Of a DNA stretch of 23,202 nucleotides, positions 9,890 to 18,525 are shown in pieces. This stretch comes from Larix sibirica (Eukaryota > Streptophyta > Pinopsida > Pinales > Pinaceae). Position 1 is the stretch's first letter; every line of letters starts with the position of its first letter. The notes beneath the pieces were generated by a model. That model saw only the letters and a list, made by a program, of their open reading frames with translations, searched no databases and was not told the origin of the DNA. A program made the position numbers and the translations under genes. The stretch is taken from the NCBI GenBank assembly GCA_004151065.3, contig NWUY0305057992.1, forward strand, positions 1 through 23,202. The letters run 5' to 3'.

Positions 9890-10100
9890 ATTTTATGACC
9901 TCCTAACAACCCTTCTACCCACCCACCTATAGAAATTACCCCCACTTAGAAACTATTAAGCCAAGAACACTTCATAGGGGAGCCATCTATTTACCCTTTA
10001 CCCGACCTTACCTTTACTTTAGTGTTACCATACAACCACCTATCCACCTTAAGAACTAGACTTGTTCTACCTATACCACTTGATGAATTAATACTGGACA
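9890..10100 (-). repeat. Dispersed repeat family A, inverted copy
   Basis: The complement of 10005-10080 reads 'caagtctagttcttaaggtgg', then 'ataggtggttgtatggtaacac', then 'taaagtaaaggtaaggtcggg'. This keeps the full word order of the forward copies: the 'aggtct' block, the 'cttaaggtgg' block, a 'gtaacac' or 'gaaacac' block, then the 'gtaaaggtaagg' tract. It is one of the better preserved inverted members. Confidence 0.65.
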
Positions 10101-10930
10101 GATTTTGAATTCGTAGCACCGGGCTTACTATAGCCAGCAGCAACAGATCTAGCTACAGCATCCCTTCTATTTCATTTCCAGATCAATAACTTTAAGCAGT
10201 CAGTAGAGCAAGCAAAGCCAGCAGCACAGCCCGTTGATTCTGTGGTTTACCTTGACTCAGTTTATGCAGTGAAAGCACCTGTTGATCGATCTAGTTGCCC
10301 GAGCTTATGAACTTGACCCAATACATTAGAAATAACAGGGGCATAGGTGGAAATGGTTTAATGCGAGGTTGAGTGCCAAATAGGTGTTTCCCATATCCTC
10401 TTCCTACTGCTGATCCTGCCCGCTTTCTTCCCTGCCCCTTGGGAGCTACAGGCGGAATGAGCTCTGCCACTGTGAACCTTCACTGTGGGTTACTGTGTTG
10501 ATTATTGACAAACGATATAAGATTTTCTGTTGGGCATAGCCTTATTCAGAGAGGTTCGGTTAGCGTTGACCAGCGCATAATCATTTCTTTACCCGAAGAA
10601 AGAGGAAGAAGGAATGGAAGTCTTTAGTTGCCTAACCTATAGTTTGATATCTGGGTCAACTACTTCTGTGCTGAACCTAGCCCTTCTATCTGCCCTGCCT
10701 AAGCCTCGTTATACTGTACCCTTCTTTTTAGACCCTTTAGATAAGCTCTTACTTAACTGTATATGTCCGGCAAACTGTAGACCTTGTGGCTGGATGGTAC
10801 GGCTGGGATGACTTATATGGATGGGATGGATCGCTCGGATCGCCGGATGGGATAAGCAAGCCCCCTCTTCGTTCGCTAAGGCTAAGTGCCCTAAATGGAA
10901 TATAAATTATATATGTAAAGGTGGTCTATA
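10101..10930. other. Intergenic, nothing recognised
   Basis: No RNA or protein family is visible. A 65-codon frame (10614-10811) is Leu/Ser/Cys-rich and unassigned. 'ggatgg' and 'cggatcg' words cluster at 10792-10853 and look like slippage. Confidence 0.5.
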
Positions 10931-10935
10931 GTTAA

Positions 10936-11316
10936 GTGAAAAGCTACCCCGCCAGAGTGTGGGAACGTTATATCTTTATAGAAATGCCAGGCACGGAGTC
11001 AAGTTGCCTAAAGATAATTTCAAGTTATTCAACTCAGATAGAGAATATTACTTTGAACCCCCAAGCACCCATCTTCTATTTAGAAAATGCCTTTTTTATC
11101 AAGTTTGTCGGATCGACCGACCCCGACCAACACCAAATAGCATATTCATCCAAGGATGGGTTAACCTTGCTCCATACCTATTTATCTTATTTTGACCTGA
11201 ACACCTTTGGGATTTTATTTGCTGCGCACCCTCTTAGTTTATTCTTCTGGCTTCGCTCCTCGCCTTATAGTTTTTGTATCTTCTTGAGCACTCCACCCAC
11301 CTTTTCACCGAGTTAA
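10936..11316 (+). repeat. Diverged family B copy with 126-codon open frame
   Basis: This block carries the family B anchors: 'ggatcgaccg' near 11110, 'tttgctgcgcac' near 11219, and 'cctcgccttatag' near 11259. An ATG-to-TAA frame of 126 codons spans it. The product is aromatic and hydrophobic in its last third, with a GILFAAHPLSLFFW stretch at about residues 90-103. Another open frame (10959-11195) overlaps it in a different phase. A second family B copy (12558-12956) contains a similar FAAH and LRSSP order, so the frame may be inherited from the repeat. I see no known protein family, so this is annotated as repeat rather than gene. Confidence 0.5.
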
Positions 11317-11320
11317 CTCC

Positions 11321-11620
11321 AAACTGCCTGAGATAGCTGATGTGGACCCTTCACAGGAGGTAGAAGAGAGGTTCTTCCCGTGCTGGGCAATATGGTATAC
11401 GAATACGGTGAACACTGGAAAACGCTATTGTGTAAAGGCTAATTAATATCCATTTATATGTGATTTTATTAGGCATGAATAGTACAACTTGGATCAAAAT
11501 AAATGCAATCACTAAAATGCAATTTCAGGAAGCTTTTACACTAGAATACGGAACCTAGAAAAGAAAAGGACAAATAAATAGCGCCATGCATGCCTCCAAT
11601 GTTTTATATACGTAATTTCC
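11321..11620. other. Spacer between family B copies
   Basis: This is AT-rich sequence without a credible frame, RNA gene or repeat. Confidence 0.45.
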
Positions 11621-11624
11621 CCCG

Positions 11625-12035
11625 ATGCGGGAAAGAAAGCAGCGTTTAAACCCTTATGTTACTTATTGGGTGGGGGGGGGGTACCTCGGGTGCACATACT
11701 CTTATAGTATAGTAAGGACCTCGTACTTATTAGGCCGGTTAGGCCGGGCCAGTTATGAAATTGATTATTACCTTATTGAACTGCTTTCACTGAGCGATTT
11801 GAGCCACCAGTTGGCTAAAGCAAAATGCAAGTTTGATACTCCAAATGAGAGTTCTCAACCCCAATGGAATATGCCGACCTTCCCCTTGCTCTCCCTTTGG
11901 TCAAGCAAGTCTTCCGTCCACACACAGATTTGCTTTATAAAATACGCAGTTGGCGAAGGCTTTTGGGATATATACCGGAAACACCCTCAAAAGAACCATT
12001 TAAAGGGCGCTGTTCGCATAATTTATTTAGAGTAA
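11625..12035 (+). CDS. Longest open frame in window, unassigned
   Basis: This is 136 codons from ATG to TAA. The N-terminal third is Tyr/Gly-rich and includes a G homopolymer at 11671-11680, which reads as a glycine run and is prone to length error. The C-terminal third is basic and polar. I recognise no domain, signal peptide or clear membrane segment. A second open frame in another phase (11864-12148) overlaps its last third, which weakens the case for either. The region lies inside the family B block and could be a chance frame in repeat DNA or a mitochondrial chimeric frame. Confidence 0.2.
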   Translation: MRERKQRLNPYVTYWVGGGYLGCTYSYSIVRTSYLLGRLGRASYEIDYYLIELLSLSDLSHQLAKAKCKFDTPNESSQPQWNMPTFPLLSLWSSKSSVHTQICFIKYAVGEGFWDIYRKHPQKNHLKGAVRIIYLE

Positions 12036-12545
12036 GCTTTGCTCCTCACCGCTGCGCGCCTCTTATGCTGCTCTCCTGGCCTGATTGGAAGGAATCATCT
12101 TTTCACTGCTCCTGCATAATAAACTTTACTATTAAAAGCAAGAGTTAAATAACCCTGATGATTAATATGCCTACAAACCCATTCAACCCAAGTTATTCTT
12201 ATTCAAATGCCCATTTGGGTGCGTTTTTAGGATCGACCGGAGCCCCACCCAAGATCCAACGAGCTGTTTGGGTAATTTACTTTTGCTGCACACCTCACCC
12301 ACCTATGCCTATAAGTTTACTGCCAAAATCCCAAATCAATATATGTCCCGCTGCGAGCCTTTAACTTCCCTAGAATAACCCTGGTGCAAAGTGGTAAATG
12401 CGATACTTAAAGGGTGGCCTATCAAGAGGGAAAATTGGGTACCCGGTGTTCAGGTCCTTGCCCTTCTTAGGTCATATTTAATGAATTAGCATTTATAACT
12501 TTCTTTGAGGGGAATGGACTTTGAATAATAGGGTTTCACCTCACC
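12036..12545 (+). repeat. Family B unit 1 (about 512 bp)
   Basis: Ordered landmarks are 'cctcaccgctgcgcgcctc' (near 12045), 'ttatgctgct', 'ttcactgctcctgca', 'accattaaaagc'-like sequence, 'atatgcctacaaaccc' (12165), and 'gcgtttttaggatcgaccgg' (12221). All recur in the next unit about 512 bp downstream. A 68-codon frame (12158-12364) begins at this unit and contains MPTNPF. The following unit has MPTNSF at the equivalent place, so even the predicted peptide repeats. No function is known to me. Confidence 0.65.
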
Positions 12546-13050
12546 GCTACGTGCCTCGTGCTTCGCGTTATGCTGCTGCCCCCCCACCTGGTCCCGTACT
12601 GGATGGAATTACCTTCACTGCTTGCGCACATCAAGTTGACCATTAAAAGTGTGAGTTCGAGAACCCGTATGAATCATATGCCTACGAACTCGTTCAAACA
12701 CTTGCGTGCCTTTATAAAATGTGTGTTTGAATACGTTTTTAGGATCGACCGGAACGGAACCACTTATTGGGCAACCCACCGTAATTTTCAGTTTCATATG
12801 TCAGAGGGACCTTCTCTGAAGACACCTCTTTTTTATTTCGCTGCGCACTGGAACCGGTTGGTTTATATAGAGCCGCCTTTATATACGCCATATTTTATAT
12901 TCGCTCCGCCCCTCACCTTTAGGATTTGGCCTCTTCGATCCTCACCTCACCCTTAGTGTTGGATAATACGGGCGGGACTTGTCTTAAAAACTTATTTGAT
13001 TAGAATTATATATATATATATACCCACCTCGCCTTTGAGTAGGAGTATCT
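12546..13050 (+). repeat. Family B unit 2 (about 512 bp)
   Basis: It repeats the landmarks of the preceding unit: 'cctcaccgctacgtgcctc', 'ttatgctgct', 'ttcactgcttgcgca', 'accattaaaagtg', 'atatgcctacgaactc' and 'acgtttttaggatcgaccgg'. 'atgcctac' at 12678 is 511 bp from its partner at 12167, and 'gatcgacc' at 12743 is 512 bp from 12231. A 132-codon frame (12558-12956) runs through it. Its product has scattered aromatic residues and no recognised domain. The unit ends near an alternating 'ta' run at 13007-13022. Confidence 0.65.
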
Positions 13051-13109
13051 TCTTGAACCAACCCCCCTCCGTTAAGCCTTTTGTTTCTTATTCTTACTTG
13101 ACAACTTGC

Positions 13110-13520
13110 TGGCGTTAGGGCCTCATCTTTAGGATTTTATTTCTTCGAACCTCCTCTTTTGGTTCTTCTTGCGCAACCCACCCAACCTTGTAGGGTAGGT
13201 GAGGTGGATGCCCTGATACTACTTATTTACCCTGCCAGTGACACTTTGAGACCCCATCTGGATCATACCTGTCAGAACCCGTAAAACCCAAGCTTTTCTT
13301 TATTCAAGGCGCGTTTGGGAGCATTTTTTACTCGATCGGAACCACCTCAACAAATAGCGAGCATATTCATATGTGTCAGCCCCCCATTTGGTGCTTTAAT
13401 ATGGGGATCTTCTTCCGAAGCTTCACTGGTTTAGATCGGGCCTTCCTTTAGATATGGTATTTATCCACTCCGCGCCTTACCTTTATATAGAGAGCGAACC
13501 CCCTATATTTTTAGTAAGGG
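13110..13520 (+). repeat. Diverged family B copy
   Basis: Shared landmarks with the units upstream are 'cctcatctttaggattttatttcttcg' (compare 'cctcacctttaggatttgg', then 'cctcttcg' near 12911), 'cagaacccgtaaaacccaag' near 13273, 'ggcgcgtttgggagcattttttactcgatcgg' near 13309, and 'ccgcgccttacctttatatagag' near 13470. Divergence is greater than between the two preceding units. Confidence 0.5.
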
Positions 13521-13524
13521 AAAG

Positions 13525-13773
13525 TTGTATGAAAGAGAAATTGAAACTTTATTTAAGGTCCTGATAGGCTTTGCAGTGAAAGATAGATCCGGTTCTATAA
13601 TGTTTATTCCATGGGTGCTTAATCCATTAGCCAGCATGGAGTCCGAAAAGGAAGTAAGTGGTGGGATAAGATCAAATAATAGTTTGTTCCATAGCATAGT
13701 GAGTGAAGAGTGCTGTATCGAATCACATGGTTCCACGGATAGGTTCAGCAGGTGCCCCAATCATGGAGAATGA
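13525..13773 (+). CDS. Unassigned 82-codon open frame
   Basis: The frame reads out of the end of the family B block. Its product begins MYEREIETLFKVLIGFAVKD and is mixed, without membrane segments, and Cys/Ser-rich near the end. The opposite strand is also open over nearly the same interval (13503-13760, 85 codons). At most one of the two is likely to be real. I recognise neither. Confidence 0.15.
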   Translation: MYEREIETLFKVLIGFAVKDRSGSIMFIPWVLNPLASMESEKEVSGGIRSNNSLFHSIVSEECCIESHGSTDRFSRCPNHGE

Positions 13774-13894
13774 ATCTATAATCTATAGTGGGTTGGTTGG
13801 TTGGTCGGAAAGGGTGGGTTAGGGGTCCTTACTACAAAAAGTCATATCCTAGTCCTAGTAAGGTGATTAGGTCTTCCCCCGAAAGGGATTAAGG

Positions 13895-14435
13895 TCAGGC
13901 CAAAGGCCATGGTGAAGGTGTATAAAGCTGTATGATTGACCAGGTACCAAGGCATTGATAACTGATAGGCCACTGAACTACCCTTGGCAGAGAATAAAAA
14001 ATACCTTCAGTCATCATCATATAACATTTCTCATTACTCAAGGAGATATTCATGTGTTGACATCTCTGAAGGACTGCTTCAAGGGCCTCTTCAAAGGAAT
14101 CTCCATAGACCGTGAAGTCATCCATATAGACTTCCAAACAGTGATGGATCAAATCAGAGAAGATGCTTAATACAGCTCGCTGAAAGGTTGTGTATACAAT
14201 CCGATGGGAAGAACACGATAGGGGTTTCCCTAGGGAAAAGGTGAAAGTGGTGTTCTCTTGATCTTTAGGCGCTATTTGGATCTGATTATATCCACTGAAC
14301 CCATCAAGTAAGGAAAAAAACGTTTACCAGAAAAGAACGTTTACCAGACAAGAATTTATCACTTTATAAATGAAGGGTAAGGGGAAATGATCCTCCCGGG
14401 TGGATTTATTAAGCTCGCGGATAGTCCACACAAAA
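13895..14435 (-). pseudogene. Reverse transcriptase domain, gypsy type, broken
   Basis: The - strand shows, in order, IRELNKSTREDHFPLPFI (about 14428-14363), DGFSGYNQIQIAP with a following TTFTF (about 14310-14240), TFQRAVLSIFSDLI (about 14195-14154), VYMDDFTVYGD, and LSNEKCYMMMTEGI. YMDD is encoded at 14128-14117, so the two catalytic aspartates of the polymerase active site are still present. A 17 bp tandem duplication ('acgtttaccagaaaaga' at 14320-14353) lies between the first two motifs and shifts the frame. The segment usually reading FAYRVLPFGL is out of frame near 14220-14200. After the TEGI motif the usual LGH motif is lost and similarity fades by about 13895. The last 85 codons form one open frame from 14152. 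Confidence 0.85.
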
Positions 14436-14624
14436 TTCCCCCTATTGGTTGAATTACTAATGGAAAAACACACTCACTATTGGATATAGGAAAAATGAAA
14501 TAAGCAGTGAGTCCCTTTTTAAGTTAATTCTTTACAATATATTTTTAGGCTGGATTCATTCTTTTTGAGGTTGACAGATTGGACGGTACCCATTTTGTAT
14601 GTCAATGTTATGCATGTATATTTT

Positions 14625-14663
14625 TGGATCAATGCCCTTCATATCCTTATAATCCCATGCAAA
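14625..14663 (-). pseudogene. Gypsy pol linker motif upstream of reverse transcriptase
   Basis: The - strand encodes FAWDYKDMKGIDP, close to the FAWSYxDM(K/P)G(I/L)DP motif that precedes the reverse transcriptase in many plant Ty3/gypsy elements. The stretch between it and the first RT motif (14436-14624) is about the expected size but is not readable in one frame. Confidence 0.8.
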
Positions 14664-15069
14664 GGCGGAGGAATGATTCTGCAGCAAACTCATTAGCAAC
14701 TGTTTTTGAGTGGGTTGTAAGTTGGTCTTAATGTTAAGATATTTTAAGGGGTTCCAATAGCTACAGCCTTTGAGTCTTCAATTCCTGCTACAAAATATAG
14801 CTGACACGGGCTGCTCCATTTTTCCATTTTCATGGCTTTTCATTCCTAAGTGAGGAACAGTAATGGTTTCATATTGTTCATAGGAACTAGTCCTTTCATC
14901 GGTTTGATCAGTGTAGTCTCTAATTTTCACATTTGAGGGATAAATTTTTGCATAAAGTTGAGAATCAACCTATCGTCAGTAGGTTCCTTTAATGTGAGAG
15001 CCCTATCGATGGTGATTATATGGACCAAATATGTCATTAGAAGTGTTTATTTCATTGGGAGAAACCACA

Positions 15070-15310
15070 TCGGTTCGTCTGAGTCCAAAGCGGATTTTGC
15101 AGTAGGGTACGATGTAAGTATTTTTACTGAGTCACCCCGATAAATTGTCATGTCACCATATCGACATCCAATGTAAGCATCAGTGGTGGCCAACCATGGT
15201 CTCCCTAGGATAAGAGAACCCCGCTTTATTTAGTTTGCAGCACCATGAAGTCTGCAGGGTATTCCCATGAATCAATGGAAACTATTGCATCCTCCAAAAG
15301 GACCTATGGT
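15070..15310 (-). pseudogene. Protease-like C-terminal region of gypsy pol, frameshifted
   Basis: The - strand encodes WEYPADFMVLQ (about 15275-15235), then a stop, and, after a frameshift near 15210-15235, LGRPWLATTDAYIGC followed by YGDMTIYRGDSVK (about 15214-15110). These are typical of the C-terminal half of the retropepsin-like domain in plant Athila and related gypsy elements. I cannot see the catalytic Asp-Thr/Ser-Gly, which would lie further upstream beyond 15310. Confidence 0.75.
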
Positions 15311-15600
15311 TTAACAGTTGTTTTCTTTTTTAAATGAGTTAGTAATTAAATTATAAAAAAGCCCTATTGTCAAAAAGACCTGCCTTAAATTGATTGAATA
15401 AGGAGGTTTAATCAAAGTATAATCAAAGTAAAATCACACTTTTGGGTACATAATTGGTAGTACCTACCCTACACCCCAAGGTTGGCAATAAGAGCCAGCG
15501 AGCGTGATATACAAAAAGTACAAGCGAGCGTGAAACAATTACAAAATGAAAATGGGTAACGGAGGAATGATAAACACATTGAAGAAATTGTTTAATGAAT
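15311..15600. other. AT-rich junction between two retroelement relics
   Basis: This contains short direct repeats 'taatcaaagta' (15409 and 15420) and 'gcgagcgtga' near 15496 and 15525. No conserved motif is readable. It separates a - strand pol fragment from a + strand gag-like fragment, so a rearrangement or second insertion boundary must lie here. Confidence 0.5.
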
Positions 15601-15601
15601 C

Positions 15602-15740
15602 CAGCATTGTCATCGAGTTGGCCATATGGAGACAGAGTGTTTTGCTATCCATCCTTGTCTTCATTGTGGGAATACAAACCATAATTCAGACAAATGTGGA
15701 AAGAAAAAGCAAATTAATAAGAAAACAGTTCATTATGATT
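15602..15740 (+). pseudogene. Twin CCHC zinc-knuckle relic, gag-like
   Basis: In the frame starting at 15602 the + strand reads CHRVGHMETEC and then CLHCGNTNHNSDKC. The second is a complete C-x2-C-x4-H-x4-C zinc knuckle (TGT at 15656 and 15665, CAT at 15680, TGT at 15695). The first has the C-x4-H-x4-C half at 15608-15640, with isoleucine where the first cysteine would be (15599). A basic stretch follows (KKKQINKK), then a stop after WIRSPW. Stops also lie just upstream. CCHC pairs followed by a basic tail are typical of retroelement nucleocapsids, though some cellular nucleic-acid-binding proteins have them too. The longer frame at 15546-15746 is a different phase over the same bases. Confidence 0.6.
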
Positions 15741-15749
15741 GGATAAGGA

Positions 15750-17690
15750 GTCCTTGGTAGTGGAAATTATAAGTCAGATGTTGATAAGTCTTACCGTCGA
15801 GTTCATACAAAGGTAAAGACATATTTGCATGGTGAATAAGTTATTCCATATTATTATTTTGGGTATGATTGGGGCCCCATTATACATGTTTTATCAAAAT
15901 TGAAAATTGAGTCCACATGACTCCAACATGGTACTCCCTTGCATCTAAAGGGGGGATTACATTGATCAAGTGAAAATGGTTAGTGGTCAACTAAAACCAC
16001 CAGATACAGTGATTAAAGAGCTATTTCAAAATAGAAGACTCCAAAGCTCAAGCGTAAATAAAGGTAACTTATTAGTAAATCTTAATGTGCTTATCAAAGG
16101 TAATTACTAATTAGCTATTAGCACAATATTAAACGAAGAACTATAAGTAGCACAGTTTACTTTATAAAAATATTTATTGAAAATATCGTGTAGGCCTGTC
16201 TAGTCGCAGGTCAAGCAACCCAAAATGAAAAAGCGTAACCTCAGAGGGCCACCCATCCAGCTCTACTATAAGCAAGTTATACACTAGGCAAGATAGGATA
16301 GATATTCCAAAGGCATGTCATACAAGCATTCCTCACTTGAAAACAATACCATTCATTGGTTTAAGTATACCTAACTCAAAGGAAACAGTGTCATAATTAT
16401 CACAAGTATGTAGACAATAGCAAGCCACAATATAAGATAGAGATAAGATAAGCTAATTTTATTAATATCCCACAGATGCCCTTCCTTCTTTCTTATAGAA
16501 GGATATCGCAAACAACTTTTATATTGTCATGATCATCGCAGTGACACACATATAACTTCTTGCTAATTATTAGGGAATCCTCCACTAAGCTAGGTGGTAG
16601 TTTGGAGATGGTGGTGGAAAATCGATATTTTTATTTGTCCACCCTGGCTGATTTGCTCCATGATTATTAAGTTAGTGGCTTGGAGTATAAAAAAATTATT
16701 ACTACATACAACCACTTGGGGATGGTTAGATTCATTACGTTAATTGGACTAGATGCAGAGTTTAACCCCCCCTCTCCTTGGTGATTTAGAATAGTGACAT
16801 TAAGAGCCAAGGTGGAGGCCTCCGTTCATAATATGATCCTTTAAGACATCTTACACCTCCTGCTCCATACTACTGTAGGGTTGTAGTGCAATGAATAAAC
16901 ATGTAGTTATTTCAAATATATCAGATCCAAAGACCAAGTCGAGACAATATGTCGCTATCCAATCTGATCTCCCTCTCGGTGTGGCTTTGAGTAACCAAGC
17001 GTGGGGGCGTCAACTGGTCCACACCCTAACCAAATCCCCATATCTTAGTCACTAATACGTTTGTTATACCTTCAAGGACATCAGATGAGGTAATGACAAT
17101 GCTGGCATAACAAAGTTTCACTCCCAAGCATATGAGAGGCCTGTACCCTTGTGACTGGTTGGATGATCTACTAAGATGGATACAAAAAACAAAAAAAATG
17201 TAAAATTAGAGGACCGGGACTCTTAGAGGTACACGAATATGAGGGTTTTGTTAAATAAGTTCCAAGGCGATTTGGTGCCTGTTCCGAATCTGTAGGCCAT
17301 AAATGAAAATCTCCCGAGCCTAAGCCACGTCCCTTCCCTTTCCTTCCCTGACTGTCCCTGACTGACAAGCATTAAAGATAATACCGTTACCTAGCTACCT
17401 ACCTAGCAACTTGGCAAGCGTGACTGTCTTAACGTATGCCGTTTCCTTTTCCTGCGTGCCTCCTCCCACCAAATGTGATTGAATGCAGCAGCATCAAAGC
17501 GCCAAATCTAAGCAATTTAATTCATCCCGCCTCTAGGAAACATCATGAAATGTAATCCTAAAGTTGAAAAAAAGAAAACTAACTTATTTGGATTGTTTCG
17601 AGGAAAATTCCACATCATCTGGGCACGTAAAAGGAGATCCCACTTATTCCATAGCTGAGAGGAAGGAAAATTTTCATATCTCTGGCTAGA
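15750..17690. other. AT-rich intergenic DNA, no gene recognised
   Basis: I see no readable protein family, RNA gene or strong repeat here. It may be further non-coding or decayed parts of the retroelement insertion, but no LTR boundary (TG...CA pair with target duplication) could be located by eye. 16745-17100 is less AT-rich and reads like untranslated retroelement sequence, which is only an impression. Confidence 0.5.
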
Positions 17691-17765
17691 GCCTCCGAGT
17701 AAAGCCCATGCACTCCGCCTTATAAAGAGTTAAAGCCATAATAAAAACCACCACTTCATTCTTAT
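17690..17765 (+). repeat. Direct repeat copy 1 ('atgcactccgcct' type)
   Basis: 'aaagcccatgcactccgcct' at 17701 is followed by 'aaagagttaaagccataataa' and then 'accaccacttca'. It pairs with the copy at 18463-18520. A shorter relative ('cttataaagagttgaaag') lies near 9448. Confidence 0.5.
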
Positions 17766-18455
17766 AGTAAAAGGTTTTCTAAATAGGGAGCTTACGCTAT
17801 ATGATGATACCCAATTCCCACGGTCACTGCCTGAGAGTATCATCTAAGGCCTAACTCTGCCTAACTCCATGAAATCACTCTAGTGTTGTGAGATTTACCT
17901 TCTTTATTAAGGAAGGGCAGGCTCCGACAACACCCAATTATTTTCATATGGTGAGACATTTCATAAAATTTTATAAAGAGGTCTCTCTAAAGAGGTTTCG
18001 CTTTGGTTGGGGTGGGACCGGACAAAAACAAACAGGTTGGGTGCAGCAGGCCAGTTTGCTTGGGACTTCTGAGAGGTAAAAGTGCCCAGCAGGAGAAGGC
18101 CGCCGTTGGACTACCGTCTTTTAAGGTTAGGTGCGTTTAGTGATCCCCAGTTTGAGGTGGTGGTAGGTAGAGCGCACCCACCAGTAAGTCCCCTAACTCC
18201 TTATTCTTCCATGCATATAGATAAAGGCAAGTTGCAGGTCTCATTGTTATAGGGCGCACCACATGACATGTTTAGGTCCATGTTGACGTTGATTTGTCTT
18301 GATTATTCAATAATTTATTAAATGGAATGATACTTTATTTCTAAAGGATAAAATAGGTGCACAAAACAACACTTCTCCATGCATGAGTGCCACAAAAAAT
18401 CTTAAGTTTAGTTGAATGGATGTGTCCCAGCGAATCATAAAAGGTGGTGTCCAGA
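17766..18455. other. Intergenic between two direct repeat copies
   Basis: A 63-codon frame (17888-18079) starts with a short hydrophobic stretch and ends in a Gly/Gln-rich tail, and is not recognised. Nothing else supports a gene. Confidence 0.5.
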
Positions 18456-18525
18456 GTTATAATAAAGCCCCTATGCACTCCGCCTTGGCTAAAGAGCGAA
18501 ATAAGTTCCACCACTCCACTATTGC
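18455..18525 (+). repeat. Direct repeat copy 2 ('atgcactccgcct' type)
   Basis: 'aaagcccctatgcactccgcct' at 18463 is followed by 'aaagagcgaaataag' and 'ttccaccactccact', matching the copy 762 bp upstream with small indels. Confidence 0.5.

Larger units (their letters stand above)
13895..15310 (-). mobile_element. Degraded Ty3/gypsy retrotransposon pol fragment
   Basis: Read on the - strand, the order is protease-like C-terminal region, linker, then reverse transcriptase, as in plant Ty3/gypsy pol. No LTRs, RNase H or integrase are recognised at the ends, and the reading frame is broken several times, so the element is dead and truncated. Orientation is from 15310 down to 13895. The neighbouring AT-rich DNA and the opposite-strand zinc-knuckle relic suggest a larger nested or rearranged insertion of nuclear retroelement DNA. 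Transfer from the nucleus into a plant mitochondrial genome is the simplest reading. If the window is nuclear, it is ordinary repeat DNA. Confidence 0.85.

Noticed and set aside
13503-13760. 85-codon antisense frame opposite 13525-13773
   Set aside because: Both strands are open over the same interval, with no family motif on either. The antisense one overlaps the end of family B and has no support.
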